From an uncultured Duncaniella sp. (GTDB taxonomy: Bacteria; Bacteroidota; Bacteroidia; Bacteroidales; Muribaculaceae), in assembly GCA_910588795.1 (NCBI GenBank), contig CAJURI010000017.1, positions 1-42,375 on the forward strand: 42,375 nt of DNA, written 5' to 3'. Position 1 is the first letter of the stretch. Every line of letters starts with the position of its first letter. The notes under the pieces were generated by a model. It saw only the letters and a program-made list of their open reading frames with translations, was not told where the DNA came from and made no database searches. The translations under genes and the position numbers were made by a program. This document shows positions 16,441-24,480 of the stretch, piece by piece.

Positions 16441-17439
16441 ATGGTAAATTATAAGGAATTAGGGCTCGTGAACACCAAAGAGATGTTCGCCAAGGCCATC
16501 AAGGGAGGCTATGCAGTCCCAGCTTTCAACTTCAACAACATGGAGCAGCTGCAGGCCATTATCAAGGCTGCCGCCGAAGAGAAGTCACCCGTGATCCTTC
16601 AGGTATCCAAGGGCGCACGCAATTATGCCAACGCCATACTTCTCCGCTATATGGCCCAGGGGGCTGTTGAATATGCCAAGAGCCTTGGCTGGGAGCATCC
16701 TCAGATTGTTCTTCACCTCGACCATGGCGACAGTTTCGAGCTTTGCAAGGACTGTATCGACAACGGCTTCTCTTCTGTCATGATCGACGGATCACATCTT
16801 CCCTACGAGGAGAACGTTGCCCTCACCAAGAAAGTATGCGAATACGCTCACAAATACGATGTCACAGTGGAAGGCGAGCTCGGTGTGCTCGCTGGCGTAG
16901 AAGATGAAGTTTCATCCGACCACCACACTTACACCGACCCGGAGGAAGTGATCGACTTCGCCACCCGCACAGGCTGCGACTCTCTCGCCATATCAATAGG
17001 CACAAGCCACGGCGCATACAAGTTCACTCCGGAGCAGTGCACCCGCAATACTGAAGGCAAGCTCGTTCCCCCGCCACTGGCATTCAATGTCCTTGACGCC
17101 GTTATGGAGAAGCTTCCCGGATTCCCCATCGTTCTTCACGGATCATCCTCTGTGCCTCAGGAGGAAGTAGACACCATCAATCAGTATGGCGGCAAACTTC
17201 CCGATGCAATCGGCATACCCGAAGAGCAGCTCCGCAAAGCAGCCAAGAGTGCCGTATGCAAGATCAATATCGACTCCGACAGCCGTCTTGCCATGACAGC
17301 TGCTGTGCGCAAAGTCCTCGCTGAAAAGCCTGCCGAATTCGATCCCCGCAAATACCTGGGCCCGGCTCGCGACAACATGGAGAAACTTTACAAGCACAAG
17401 ATCGTAAATGTACTTGGCTCCAACGGCAAGGCATTATAA
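16441..17439 (+). CDS. fba: Class II fructose-bisphosphate aldolase
   Basis: Zinc-dependent aldolase of glycolysis and gluconeogenesis that splits fructose-1,6-bisphosphate into DHAP and glyceraldehyde-3-phosphate. Metal and substrate motifs are present: HLDHGDSFELCKDCI near residue 97, VMIDGSHLPYEENV, GTSHGAYKF near 189, and VLHGSSSVPQEEV near 230. The length (332 aa) fits class II. The start MVNYKELGLVNTKEMF is family-typical. Monocistronic: its own promoter box lies upstream and a hairpin follows at 17490. It is near, but not operonic with, pgk. Confidence 0.97.
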   Translation: MVNYKELGLVNTKEMFAKAIKGGYAVPAFNFNNMEQLQAIIKAAAEEKSPVILQVSKGARNYANAILLRYMAQGAVEYAKSLGWEHPQIVLHLDHGDSFELCKDCIDNGFSSVMIDGSHLPYEENVALTKKVCEYAHKYDVTVEGELGVLAGVEDEVSSDHHTYTDPEEVIDFATRTGCDSLAISIGTSHGAYKFTPEQCTRNTEGKLVPPPLAFNVLDAVMEKLPGFPIVLHGSSSVPQEEVDTINQYGGKLPDAIGIPEEQLRKAAKSAVCKINIDSDSRLAMTAAVRKVLAEKPAEFDPRKYLGPARDNMEKLYKHKIVNVLGSNGKAL

Positions 17440-17489
17440 GCCTCTAAAGACTATACTTTAAAAATATCATAATTTTTGCACTGACAATG

Positions 17490-17522
17490 ATTCGTCCGGG
17501 CGCGTGATGCATCCGGGCGAAT
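17490..17522 (+). terminator. Likely terminator after fba
   Basis: ATTCGTCCGGG (17490-17500) pairs with TCCGGGCGAAT (17512-17522) as an 11-bp stem with two G-U pairs and an 11-base loop, followed by TTATGTTATG. It lies 50 bases after the fba stop. The T tract is weak. Confidence 0.55.
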
Positions 17523-17607
17523 TTATGTTATGCCAGTCCCGTTATTTTTCCTCGTCCTTTACAAAACACCTTGCGCCCCAAATTTGTTAAGATAACAAAA
17601 ACTTATA

Positions 17608-19020
17608 ATGGCAAATAACCACGTTTCAACTCCCAATGCCGGTGACGCCGGGAAAGAGACGTTTGCGCGCAACGTGTTTTTCTCGGCTCGCCGAGCACTC
17701 TCCCACCACACAAGTGGAGGCAATGTGCTCATGTTAGCCACATTGTTTGCCCTGATTGCAGCCAACACACCGGTAGTCAGTTCAATATACAATGATTTCT
17801 GGAGCCAGGAGATAAGGCTGCAGATAGGTGACTTCAATCTGTTTTCCCATGCAGGACATCCGATGACAGTCCTTCAGTTCATCAACGATGCCCTCATGGC
17901 AATATTCTTCTTCAATATCGGCCTGGAGATCAAACGCGAGATACTCGTAGGCGAACTGTCGTCCGTCCGGCAGGCTCTTCTGCCCATTCTTGGTGCGATA
18001 GGCGGCATGATAGTCCCTGTGGGAATATTTTTCATAATGTCACGCGGCACATCATATACCGGCGGAGCCGCCATACCCATGGCCACTGACATAGCATTCT
18101 CCTTGGGCATCATAGCCCTTCTCGGCTCAAGGGTGCCATCTTCACTCAAAATATTTCTGACCACTCTCGCTGTCGTCGACGATATAGGCGGCATAATAGT
18201 CATTGCAGCATTCTATTCCGGACATATCGACCTCACATTCATAGGATATGCCGCCATAGGGCTTCTTGTGCTTCTTGCCGGCGGAGCAGTCCTGAAGATA
18301 CAGACCAAGATGTTCTATTTCATCATCGGGGGCGTGGTATGGTTCCTTGTACTCAATTCAGGCATACATCCCACCATCGCAGGTGTGCTCGTGGCTCTCT
18401 GCGTGCCGTCAGTACCGGTATTCGCGCCCGACAAATACATACGGGTGATCCGGGAGAACATCCGTAAATTCCGTGAGGACGATGACTTGGACCTAAATTC
18501 GCGCACCATATTGAGCCATGAGCAAATGGACTGGCTTAAGGAGATCGAGACAGCCTCTGACCGCGTCATATCTCCGCTGCAGGACATGGAGGACCAGCTG
18601 CATCCGTTGACCGACTATCTGATAATACCCCTTTTCGCATTTGCCAACGCCGGGATTTTCCTTCTTGACATTGAGCCGATGACAGTGGTAAGCGGCATAA
18701 GCATAGCCATAATAGTATCCCTTGTCATAGGTAAATTCACCGGCATATTGCTATTCTCTTGGTTAGGGGTAAAAACAGGAATAGCACCAATGCCGGAGAA
18801 AGCCAACTGGAAAATGATGAGCGCGATATCACTGCTCGGAGGAATAGGATTCACAGTATCCCTGTTCATAGCGTCTCTCACATTCGATTCGTCGTCTCCG
18901 TCCGAAGCCGCCATGCTTGACAATGCAAAACTCGGTATTGTGGCAGGGTCACTCATTGCCGGTGTCTTGGGATATGTACTGCTCTACATGACACTGCCGG
19001 CAAAACAAAAAGCAAAATAG
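17608..19020 (+). CDS. nhaA: Na+/H+ antiporter NhaA
   Basis: Inner-membrane antiporter that exports Na+ in exchange for protons, driven by the membrane potential. About 12 membrane helices are evident. The ion-binding pair of aspartates lies in LAVVDDIGGIIVIA (near residues 190-191), and GLEIKREILVGELSS and ATDIAFSLGIIALLG are signature segments. At 470 aa it is longer than E. coli NhaA (388 aa); much of the excess is an N-terminal extension and a charged cytoplasmic loop near residues 275-330 (REDDDLDLNSRTILS). I found no convincing TAnnTTTG box in front of it. The pgk promoter lies beyond its stop. Confidence 0.96.
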   Translation: MANNHVSTPNAGDAGKETFARNVFFSARRALSHHTSGGNVLMLATLFALIAANTPVVSSIYNDFWSQEIRLQIGDFNLFSHAGHPMTVLQFINDALMAIFFFNIGLEIKREILVGELSSVRQALLPILGAIGGMIVPVGIFFIMSRGTSYTGGAAIPMATDIAFSLGIIALLGSRVPSSLKIFLTTLAVVDDIGGIIVIAAFYSGHIDLTFIGYAAIGLLVLLAGGAVLKIQTKMFYFIIGGVVWFLVLNSGIHPTIAGVLVALCVPSVPVFAPDKYIRVIRENIRKFREDDDLDLNSRTILSHEQMDWLKEIETASDRVISPLQDMEDQLHPLTDYLIIPLFAFANAGIFLLDIEPMTVVSGISIAIIVSLVIGKFTGILLFSWLGVKTGIAPMPEKANWKMMSAISLLGGIGFTVSLFIASLTFDSSSPSEAAMLDNAKLGIVAGSLIAGVLGYVLLYMTLPAKQKAK

Positions 19021-19095
19021 CGACATATTGCTACAACTGACCAATAATGATGACAAAAAAGGCACTAAAATTATACAATTAAAGAAATTTTTCCG

Positions 19096-19103
19096 TAAAT
19101 TTG
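19096..19103 (+). promoter_or_regulatory. -7 element of the pgk promoter
   Basis: TAAATTTG matches TAnnTTTG, 36 bases before the pgk ATG. Its place inside the 5' extended reading frame argues that pgk starts at 19139 and not at an upstream codon. No clear TTTG at -33. Confidence 0.6.
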
Positions 19104-19138
19104 CACCCGTAAAAAAGAAACCCATAATTTTATCATCA

Positions 19139-20386
19139 ATGACAATTGATCAGTACAATTTCAACGGCAAAAAGGCTATCGTGCGCGTTGACTTCAACGT
19201 TCCCCTTGACGAGAACGGACACATCACCGACGACACCCGTATCCGCGGTGCCCTACCTACCCTCAAAAAGATCCTTTCTGACGGAGGAAGCCTCATAATC
19301 ATGAGCCACATGGGCAAGCCCAAAGGGAAGGTCAACCCCAAAATGTCACTCAGTCAGATCAAGGACACCGTGAGCAAATATCTCGGCACCGAGGTTAAAT
19401 TTGCCGACGACTGCGCAAAGGCATCCGAACTTGCATCTGCCCTTAAGCCGGGTGAAGTATTGCTGCTCGAGAACCTTCGCTTCCATCCGGAAGAGGAAGG
19501 CAAGCCCGTTGGCATCGACAAAGAGGATCCCGCATACGACGCCGCAAAGAAGGAAATGAAGGAGAGACAGAAAGAGTTCGCCAAGACTCTTGCCTCATAC
19601 GCTGACGTATATGTCAACGACGCTTTCGGCACAGCCCACCGCCGCCACGCATCCACAGCAGTCATCGCCGACTACTTCGACGCCGACCACAAGATGCTCG
19701 GATATCTCATGGAGAAAGAGGTAAAGGCTGTGGACAATATCCTGTCCGACATCAAGCGTCCTTTCACAGCAATCATGGGAGGCTCAAAAGTATCCACCAA
19801 GATAGGGATAATCGAGAACCTCATGGACAAAGTGGACAACCTCATACTCTGCGGCGGCATGACATACACATTCGCCAAGGCTCTCGGAGGCAACGTAGGC
19901 AAGTCGATCTGCGAGGAGGACAAGCTCCAGCTCGCTCTCGACATCATCGAGAAAGCCAAGCAGAAAGGCGTCAACCTCGTGCTCGGCACCGACTGCGTAG
20001 CTGCTGACGATTTCAGCAACGACGCTAACACTATGATCGTGTCAAGCATGGAGATCCCGGCCGAATGGGAAGGCCTTGATGCAGGCCCCGAGACACGCAA
20101 GTCATTTGCAAACGCCATAAAGGGCGCAAAGACCATTCTTTGGAACGGTCCCGCCGGAGTATTTGAATTTGACAATTTCACAGCCGGTTCACGCGCCATC
20201 GCTGACGCAATAGTAGAAGCTACCGAGAATGGTGCCTTCTCGCTTGTCGGAGGCGGTGACTCAGTGGCCTGTGTCAACAAGTTCGGCGTGGCTGACAAGG
20301 TAAGCTACGTTTCCACAGGCGGTGGTGCACTGCTCGAAGCCATCGAAGGCAAGGTGCTCCCCGGCATTGCAGCTATTCGTGGCTAA
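19139..20386 (+). CDS. pgk: Phosphoglycerate kinase
   Basis: Glycolytic enzyme that transfers phosphate from 1,3-bisphosphoglycerate to ADP. The N-terminal signature is VRVDFNVPLDENG near residues 14-26; GSLIIMSHMGKPKG, VLLLENLRF, DAFGTAHRRHAS and IMGGSKVSTKIGIIENLM follow. The nucleotide-binding C-terminal end has LVGGGDSVACVNKFG and VSTGGGALLEAIEGK. 415 aa is normal. The ATG at 19139 is chosen because MTIDQYNFNGKKAIVRV is the family start and a -7 promoter box lies within the upstream in-frame extension. A strong terminator (20449-20487) lies inside the convergent dus gene. Confidence 0.97.
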   Translation: MTIDQYNFNGKKAIVRVDFNVPLDENGHITDDTRIRGALPTLKKILSDGGSLIIMSHMGKPKGKVNPKMSLSQIKDTVSKYLGTEVKFADDCAKASELASALKPGEVLLLENLRFHPEEEGKPVGIDKEDPAYDAAKKEMKERQKEFAKTLASYADVYVNDAFGTAHRRHASTAVIADYFDADHKMLGYLMEKEVKAVDNILSDIKRPFTAIMGGSKVSTKIGIIENLMDKVDNLILCGGMTYTFAKALGGNVGKSICEEDKLQLALDIIEKAKQKGVNLVLGTDCVAADDFSNDANTMIVSSMEIPAEWEGLDAGPETRKSFANAIKGAKTILWNGPAGVFEFDNFTAGSRAIADAIVEATENGAFSLVGGGDSVACVNKFGVADKVSYVSTGGGALLEAIEGKVLPGIAAIRG

Positions 20387-20418
20387 AACAAACTATTCTA
20401 TAAATAGCTGCGTGAAGA

Positions 20419-21375
20419 TTAGTGATTAATCCGCACACAGCGTCCCACAGCGTCGTCATACTTTCTCAATGACGACGCTTTCTTTATATCCTTATATGCC
20501 TTGCGGTCGATGTTCGGTGCCATGTACTCCCAGAAAGGCTTCATCTTACCGAGAATCTGCGCGTCTCCACACAGCGTGTCGCAATAATGTCTGTACACCG
20601 ACTCATGAAGTCTGCCGAATGCTTTCATTTGTCGGTCGACATCCCACTCCATTCCGCTGTGCCACTCCTCGGCCAATGACGGACGTGAAAAAAGGCCTCG
20701 CCCTATCATCACACCGGCCACATCCGGATAATGAGAAATCACATCGTCGATATGCTCCGGAGCAGTCAGATCGCCGTTATATATCACCGGATGAGACGAG
20801 GCAAGGAGGATCTTGCCAAACTCATCCATGAACAGCTCACCGGAATATTGCTGACGCGCAGTGCGGGGATGCACAGTGACATGATGCAGCGGCATCGTAT
20901 TCATCACAGCCATAGCCTCATGCCATGCATCCGGGCAGTTAATCCCAAGCCGCATCTTTACAGAAAAGGTCAGATCCCGATATTCCTCCTTAATAACCGA
21001 AGCCACCTCCTTGAGCACTCCGGTGTTCAATAGCAATCCTGCGCCACGTCCGTGATGGACCTGAGGAGGATAAGGACATCCCATATTCATATCCACACTC
21101 CTGTAGCCGGAATGCCTTATCTCGTCACACAGCATACGGAATTCCGTCAGATCTCTGAATATAATCTGTGGCACAAGAGTGACTGTACTGTTCAGATCCG
21201 ATCTAAGGTCTCTTGCATCCCTGCGCCTGACCTCTCCGCGTTCCACACGCATGAACGGTGTGTGATAGACACTGACGGCATCGCCGTATATCTTATTGTG
21301 GAAATGCCTCCACACAGGCTCTGTCAGTCCCTGGACCGGGGCCGAGTATATCAAATATTTGTTCTTTTCTTCCAT
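20419..21375 (-). CDS. tRNA-dihydrouridine synthase family protein
   Basis: FMN-dependent reductase that converts uridines in tRNA loops to dihydrouridine. The TIM-barrel start LIYSAPVQGLTEPVWR, the catalytic-Cys region DMNMGCPYPPQVHHGRGAGLLLN, the SVKMRLGIN segment and HPRTARQQYSG are Dus signatures; VIYNGDLTAPEHI and GVMIGRGLFSRP bind FMN phosphate. The ATG at 21375 (MEEKNKYLIYSAP) is preferred to 21420 because the upstream part overlaps the divergent promoter region. The 318-aa length is normal. Its 3' end contains a perfect inverted repeat that works as the pgk terminator on the other strand. The Dus subtype is not determined. Confidence 0.92.
   Translation of the reverse strand: MEEKNKYLIYSAPVQGLTEPVWRHFHNKIYGDAVSVYHTPFMRVERGEVRRRDARDLRSDLNSTVTLVPQIIFRDLTEFRMLCDEIRHSGYRSVDMNMGCPYPPQVHHGRGAGLLLNTGVLKEVASVIKEEYRDLTFSVKMRLGINCPDAWHEAMAVMNTMPLHHVTVHPRTARQQYSGELFMDEFGKILLASSHPVIYNGDLTAPEHIDDVISHYPDVAGVMIGRGLFSRPSLAEEWHSGMEWDVDRQMKAFGRLHESVYRHYCDTLCGDAQILGKMKPFWEYMAPNIDRKAYKDIKKASSLRKYDDAVGRCVRINH
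20449..20487 (+). terminator. Terminator of pgk, inside the dus coding sequence
   Basis: AGCGTCGTCAT (20449-20459) and ATGACGACGCT (20469-20479) form a perfect 11-bp stem with a 9-base loop, followed on the plus strand by TTCTTTAT. It begins 62 bases after the pgk stop. On the minus strand the same bases encode KASSLRKYDDAV near the end of Dus. Confidence 0.75.
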
Positions 21376-21383
21376 ATCGATGG

Positions 21384-21391
21384 CAAAATTA
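21384..21391 (-). promoter_or_regulatory. -7 element of the dus promoter
   Basis: TAATTTTG on the minus strand, eight bases before the chosen dus ATG. No TTTG at the expected distance, so a very short leader or leaderless transcript is implied if it is used. Confidence 0.4.
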
Positions 21392-21413
21392 GTGAAAAAG
21401 TAAACTCCAGCTA

Positions 21414-21444
21414 TTGGCAATTTTGTTTTTTTTCTCTATTTTTG
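21414..21444 (+). promoter_or_regulatory. Promoter of the Trp/Gly-repeat protein gene
   Basis: TTGG (21414-21417), a 19-base spacer and TATTTTTG (21437-21444) fit the Bacteroidota pattern with one change in the -33 box. It gives a leader of about 130 bases that holds a possible long-range stem (21454-21460 with 21517-21523). Confidence 0.55.
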
Positions 21445-21579
21445 TATCAATGCGGGAGGATAGGCTGTATATTGCCACCGACGTTCGACAATATGTCAGT
21501 GATTTTAAACCTTTTGTCCTCCCAAACGTCTAAGTATTAAAAGTTGATTTATACAACAAATTGTAAATTATCTCTTCCG

Positions 21580-22638
21580 ATGAAAATCAATCGCATAATT
21601 CTAACCCTGGCGGGCATCATGGCAATCACCTCGGTCGCCACAGCCCAATCGTACTTCGAAGACGACATATATTATGACGCCTCGAAGGATAAAGCAAAGC
21701 CAAAAACAGTCAAACCTATCCGACAGACATATAAGACACCATCGACAGTAATAGTAGCCGAGTATCCGTCCGCAGACAACTATACAGTCAACGGCACACG
21801 CAAAATAAGCATCGACGACTACAATCGTCGCGGCATATTCGCCAAGGACTCTCTGACAAACGACACTACCGCCACCGATTTTGCCTATACCCGACGCATA
21901 GAGCAGTTCTATAATCCGGAGATAGTAAGCGGGTCAGGTGATCAGGAACTTGCAAACATCTATTATATGGAGCCTGAGCAGGTAAACGTTTACGTCAACA
22001 CACCGTCCGCCTATTGGGGATATGACTATTTCTACCCCTCATTCTCATGGTACTCTCCCTACTGGAGTCTCAACTGGCGATGGAACTCTCCCTGGTACTG
22101 GAACAGCTGGTATGATCCCTACTGGTCATGGAACTGGGGTTGGGGACCCAACTGGGGATGGGGTCCATCATGGAGCTGGGGGCCGTCATGGGGTTGGGGT
22201 CCCAGCTGGGGATGGGGTCCGTCTTGGGGCTGGGGTCCGTCATGGGGTCCGAGCCGGCCTATACACAGACCGAATGTACCGGGATACCGTCCGGGAAATA
22301 ACCGTCCGTCATACGGACACAACAATTCCGGCTTGATCAACGGCGGTCGGCGTCAACAAATACGCAACGGCAATACAGGCACTTACACTCGCCCGTCCAC
22401 GAACGGTCGCCGTCCCGGAACATATACCAACCAAGGTAATTCCAACCGCAGACCGAGCCAGACCACAACAAGGCCGAATTATAATAACAATGGTAATTCC
22501 TACAGCAATCCATCCACAACCAATGGAGGCCGCAGTTCAGGATTCGGCACCTATAACGGTGGTTCACGAGGCAGCTCCTTCGGAGGCGGACGTTCGAGTG
22601 GCGGAGGCCGTTCAAGCGGCGGACGAGGACGCCATTAG
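21580..22638 (+). CDS. Exported Trp/Gly/Pro-repeat protein of unknown function
   Basis: I do not recognise a family. The 352-aa product has a clear signal peptide (MKINRIILTLAGIMAITSVATAQ, residues 1-23 with cleavage after Ala-x-Ala-Gln). The mature N-terminal part is polar and Tyr-rich; near residue 146 it becomes extremely aromatic (WGYDYFYPSFSWYSPYW). Residues 186-225 are tandem WGWGPS units, and the last ~120 residues are Asn/Gly/Ser/Arg-rich low complexity ending in GGGRSSGGRGRH. Such composition suggests a surface-exposed, adhesive or matrix-like protein; that is inference. The ATG at 21580 is chosen because it begins the signal peptide. It is monocistronic, with promoter and a perfect 14-bp terminator stem. 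Confidence 0.8.
   Translation: MKINRIILTLAGIMAITSVATAQSYFEDDIYYDASKDKAKPKTVKPIRQTYKTPSTVIVAEYPSADNYTVNGTRKISIDDYNRRGIFAKDSLTNDTTATDFAYTRRIEQFYNPEIVSGSGDQELANIYYMEPEQVNVYVNTPSAYWGYDYFYPSFSWYSPYWSLNWRWNSPWYWNSWYDPYWSWNWGWGPNWGWGPSWSWGPSWGWGPSWGWGPSWGWGPSWGPSRPIHRPNVPGYRPGNNRPSYGHNNSGLINGGRRQQIRNGNTGTYTRPSTNGRRPGTYTNQGNSNRRPSQTTTRPNYNNNGNSYSNPSTTNGGRSSGFGTYNGGSRGSSFGGGRSSGGGRSSGGRGRH
22135..22254 (+). repeat. Tandem 18-base coding repeat (WGWGPS)
   Basis: Six and a half copies of an 18-base unit encoding WGWGPS, with one copy reading WGWGPN and one WSWGPS. The third-codon positions vary between copies, so the array is kept at protein level and is not a fresh DNA duplication. Unit-number change would keep the frame. 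Confidence 0.85.
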
Positions 22639-22652
22639 ACCATAGATTCGTC

Positions 22653-22686
22653 AGATCATAGAGCTGCACTCACAGCTCTATGATCT
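22653..22686 (+). terminator. Terminator hairpin after the Trp/Gly-repeat gene
   Basis: AGATCATAGAGCTG and CAGCTCTATGATCT form a perfect 14-bp stem with a six-base loop, starting 15 bases after the stop. Downstream bases (AATGTTTATCTTCT) give only a weak T tract. Confidence 0.65.
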
Positions 22687-22767
22687 AATGTTTATCTTCT
22701 CCTCAACTATTTTGCAACCAATAATGTTGTAATTAAAATAATACTCACATTATTCAACAGCACATTT

Positions 22768-24465
22768 ATGAACAAGCAACAACTTCTGGCACTCGCCCTC
22801 TCACTTCCGGCATGTGCTTTTGCCCAAACGGCAGTGGACGCTTATTCAGCATCTCAGCTCGACCTGCGCGGTTCGGCCCGCTTCATGTCAATGGGCGGTG
22901 CGTTTACAGCTCTCGGCGGCGACATATCCACACTCAACCAGAACCCCGGCGGCATAGGCGTGTATCGAAGCAGTGATATTTCACTTACACTTGATCTGGA
23001 ACCTCAATCGACCAAATCGACCGTCGGAACTCTCACCGACAAGAACAGCCAGACCAAATTCGGAGTCAACAATTTCGGGTATATTGGTACCGTCAATACC
23101 GGCAACGAGACAATGCCCTTCTTCAACTGGGGCGTAAGCTACTCCAAAATTGCGTCATTTGACCGTCGTTACGGGGGCCGTCTCGGACAAATAGGCACAT
23201 CCTATACCAACATGGTGGCCGATTACACTACTTATGACGGATACACACAAGGCGATCTCATAAACGACAATCCTTATTTCGACTCTTCCGCTCCATGGTC
23301 AAGCATACTGATGTTTGACGGATTTGGCATCAACCCTACCGCACCGGGGGCCAACAGCTATGCCGGTCTTTTCAACTATGGAAATACCACAGGTGAAGGA
23401 TGGTATAATATCGAAGAAAAAGGGCATGTCGACGAATATTCTCTCAACTTCGGCGGAAATGTCATGAATATCCTCTACTGGGGTATCGGATTCGGCATCA
23501 CCGATATTGATTTCAAGCAGTATGCCTACTATGGTGAATCGTTCACCGATCTTAATGTCCCGCGATTTATTCCGGATGCAGTCAATCCCGACGGAGGATC
23601 CTACGGATATTATCCCGGAAATGCCGACCAGGCAGAGCCTAACACAGGCGATTATGGCCTGACCAATTACAAGCACATATGGGGAAGCGGTTTCAACTTC
23701 AAAGCCGGTGTGATAATAAAGCCGGTCAACGAATTCCGCCTTGGTCTGGCAGTGCACACCCCCACCTACTATAACCTTTCTTACGAAGGGAATGCCACCA
23801 TGGCTTTCGGTTATGACTCGCCATTGTACAACCAGAACGAAGTCAACAAATTCAATAACGGACAGACAAGCACCGAATGGAGCGATTTCGACTGGAAGCT
23901 CCAGACCCCCTGGAGATTCATGGTAGGCGCAGCCGGAGTGCTCGGCGGAAAGGCTATAATCAGTGCCGACTACGAATACCGTGCATACGGCGATATGAAA
24001 GTCAAGGACTGGAACGGATACAACTATGATGCCTACAACAATGACGTAAAGACATTCTATAAAGGTGTCAATATCCTTCGCCTCGGTGCCGAATACCGCG
24101 TCACTCCGGCCTTCAGCATACGTGCGGGTTACAGCTATGAGTCAAGCCCTGTCCAGAAACAGCTGCTCGACCCGTCAAACGACAGCGAAGTCTTATATGT
24201 GCCCACCTCCGGAGCCGACGACACTGAGACACAGCCTTCATTCACCCTCGACCGCACCACCAATTACATAACATGCGGCATAGGGTACCGGTACAAATAT
24301 TTTTATGCCGATCTCGCCTACGTGTACCGCCATCGCGAAAGCGACTATCAGGCATTCACCAATTACGAGGAACTGATGAACCCTGGCACAATAGTGTACG
24401 CGCCGAAAGCCAAAGTCACTGACAGCAACAGCCAGATAGTGCTCACTTTGGGCGTACGGTTCTAA
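22768..24465 (+). CDS. OmpP1/FadL-family outer-membrane beta-barrel protein
   Basis: Predicted outer-membrane transporter for hydrophobic compounds, 565 aa. A signal peptide (MNKQQLLALALSLPACAFAQ) precedes a segment typical of the Bacteroidota FadL-like group: RGSARFMSMGGAFTALGGDISTLNQNPGGIGVYRSSD. The rest alternates aromatic and polar residues in many short strands, and the chain ends in an outer-membrane-type aromatic terminus (QIVLTLGVRF). Substrate unknown. It lies 129 bases after the Trp/Gly-repeat gene and only 15 bases before the helicase, so it may be co-transcribed with the helicase. Confidence 0.87.
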   Translation: MNKQQLLALALSLPACAFAQTAVDAYSASQLDLRGSARFMSMGGAFTALGGDISTLNQNPGGIGVYRSSDISLTLDLEPQSTKSTVGTLTDKNSQTKFGVNNFGYIGTVNTGNETMPFFNWGVSYSKIASFDRRYGGRLGQIGTSYTNMVADYTTYDGYTQGDLINDNPYFDSSAPWSSILMFDGFGINPTAPGANSYAGLFNYGNTTGEGWYNIEEKGHVDEYSLNFGGNVMNILYWGIGFGITDIDFKQYAYYGESFTDLNVPRFIPDAVNPDGGSYGYYPGNADQAEPNTGDYGLTNYKHIWGSGFNFKAGVIIKPVNEFRLGLAVHTPTYYNLSYEGNATMAFGYDSPLYNQNEVNKFNNGQTSTEWSDFDWKLQTPWRFMVGAAGVLGGKAIISADYEYRAYGDMKVKDWNGYNYDAYNNDVKTFYKGVNILRLGAEYRVTPAFSIRAGYSYESSPVQKQLLDPSNDSEVLYVPTSGADDTETQPSFTLDRTTNYITCGIGYRYKYFYADLAYVYRHRESDYQAFTNYEELMNPGTIVYAPKAKVTDSNSQIVLTLGVRF

Positions 24466-24480
24466 AAACCTGTCTTGTAA

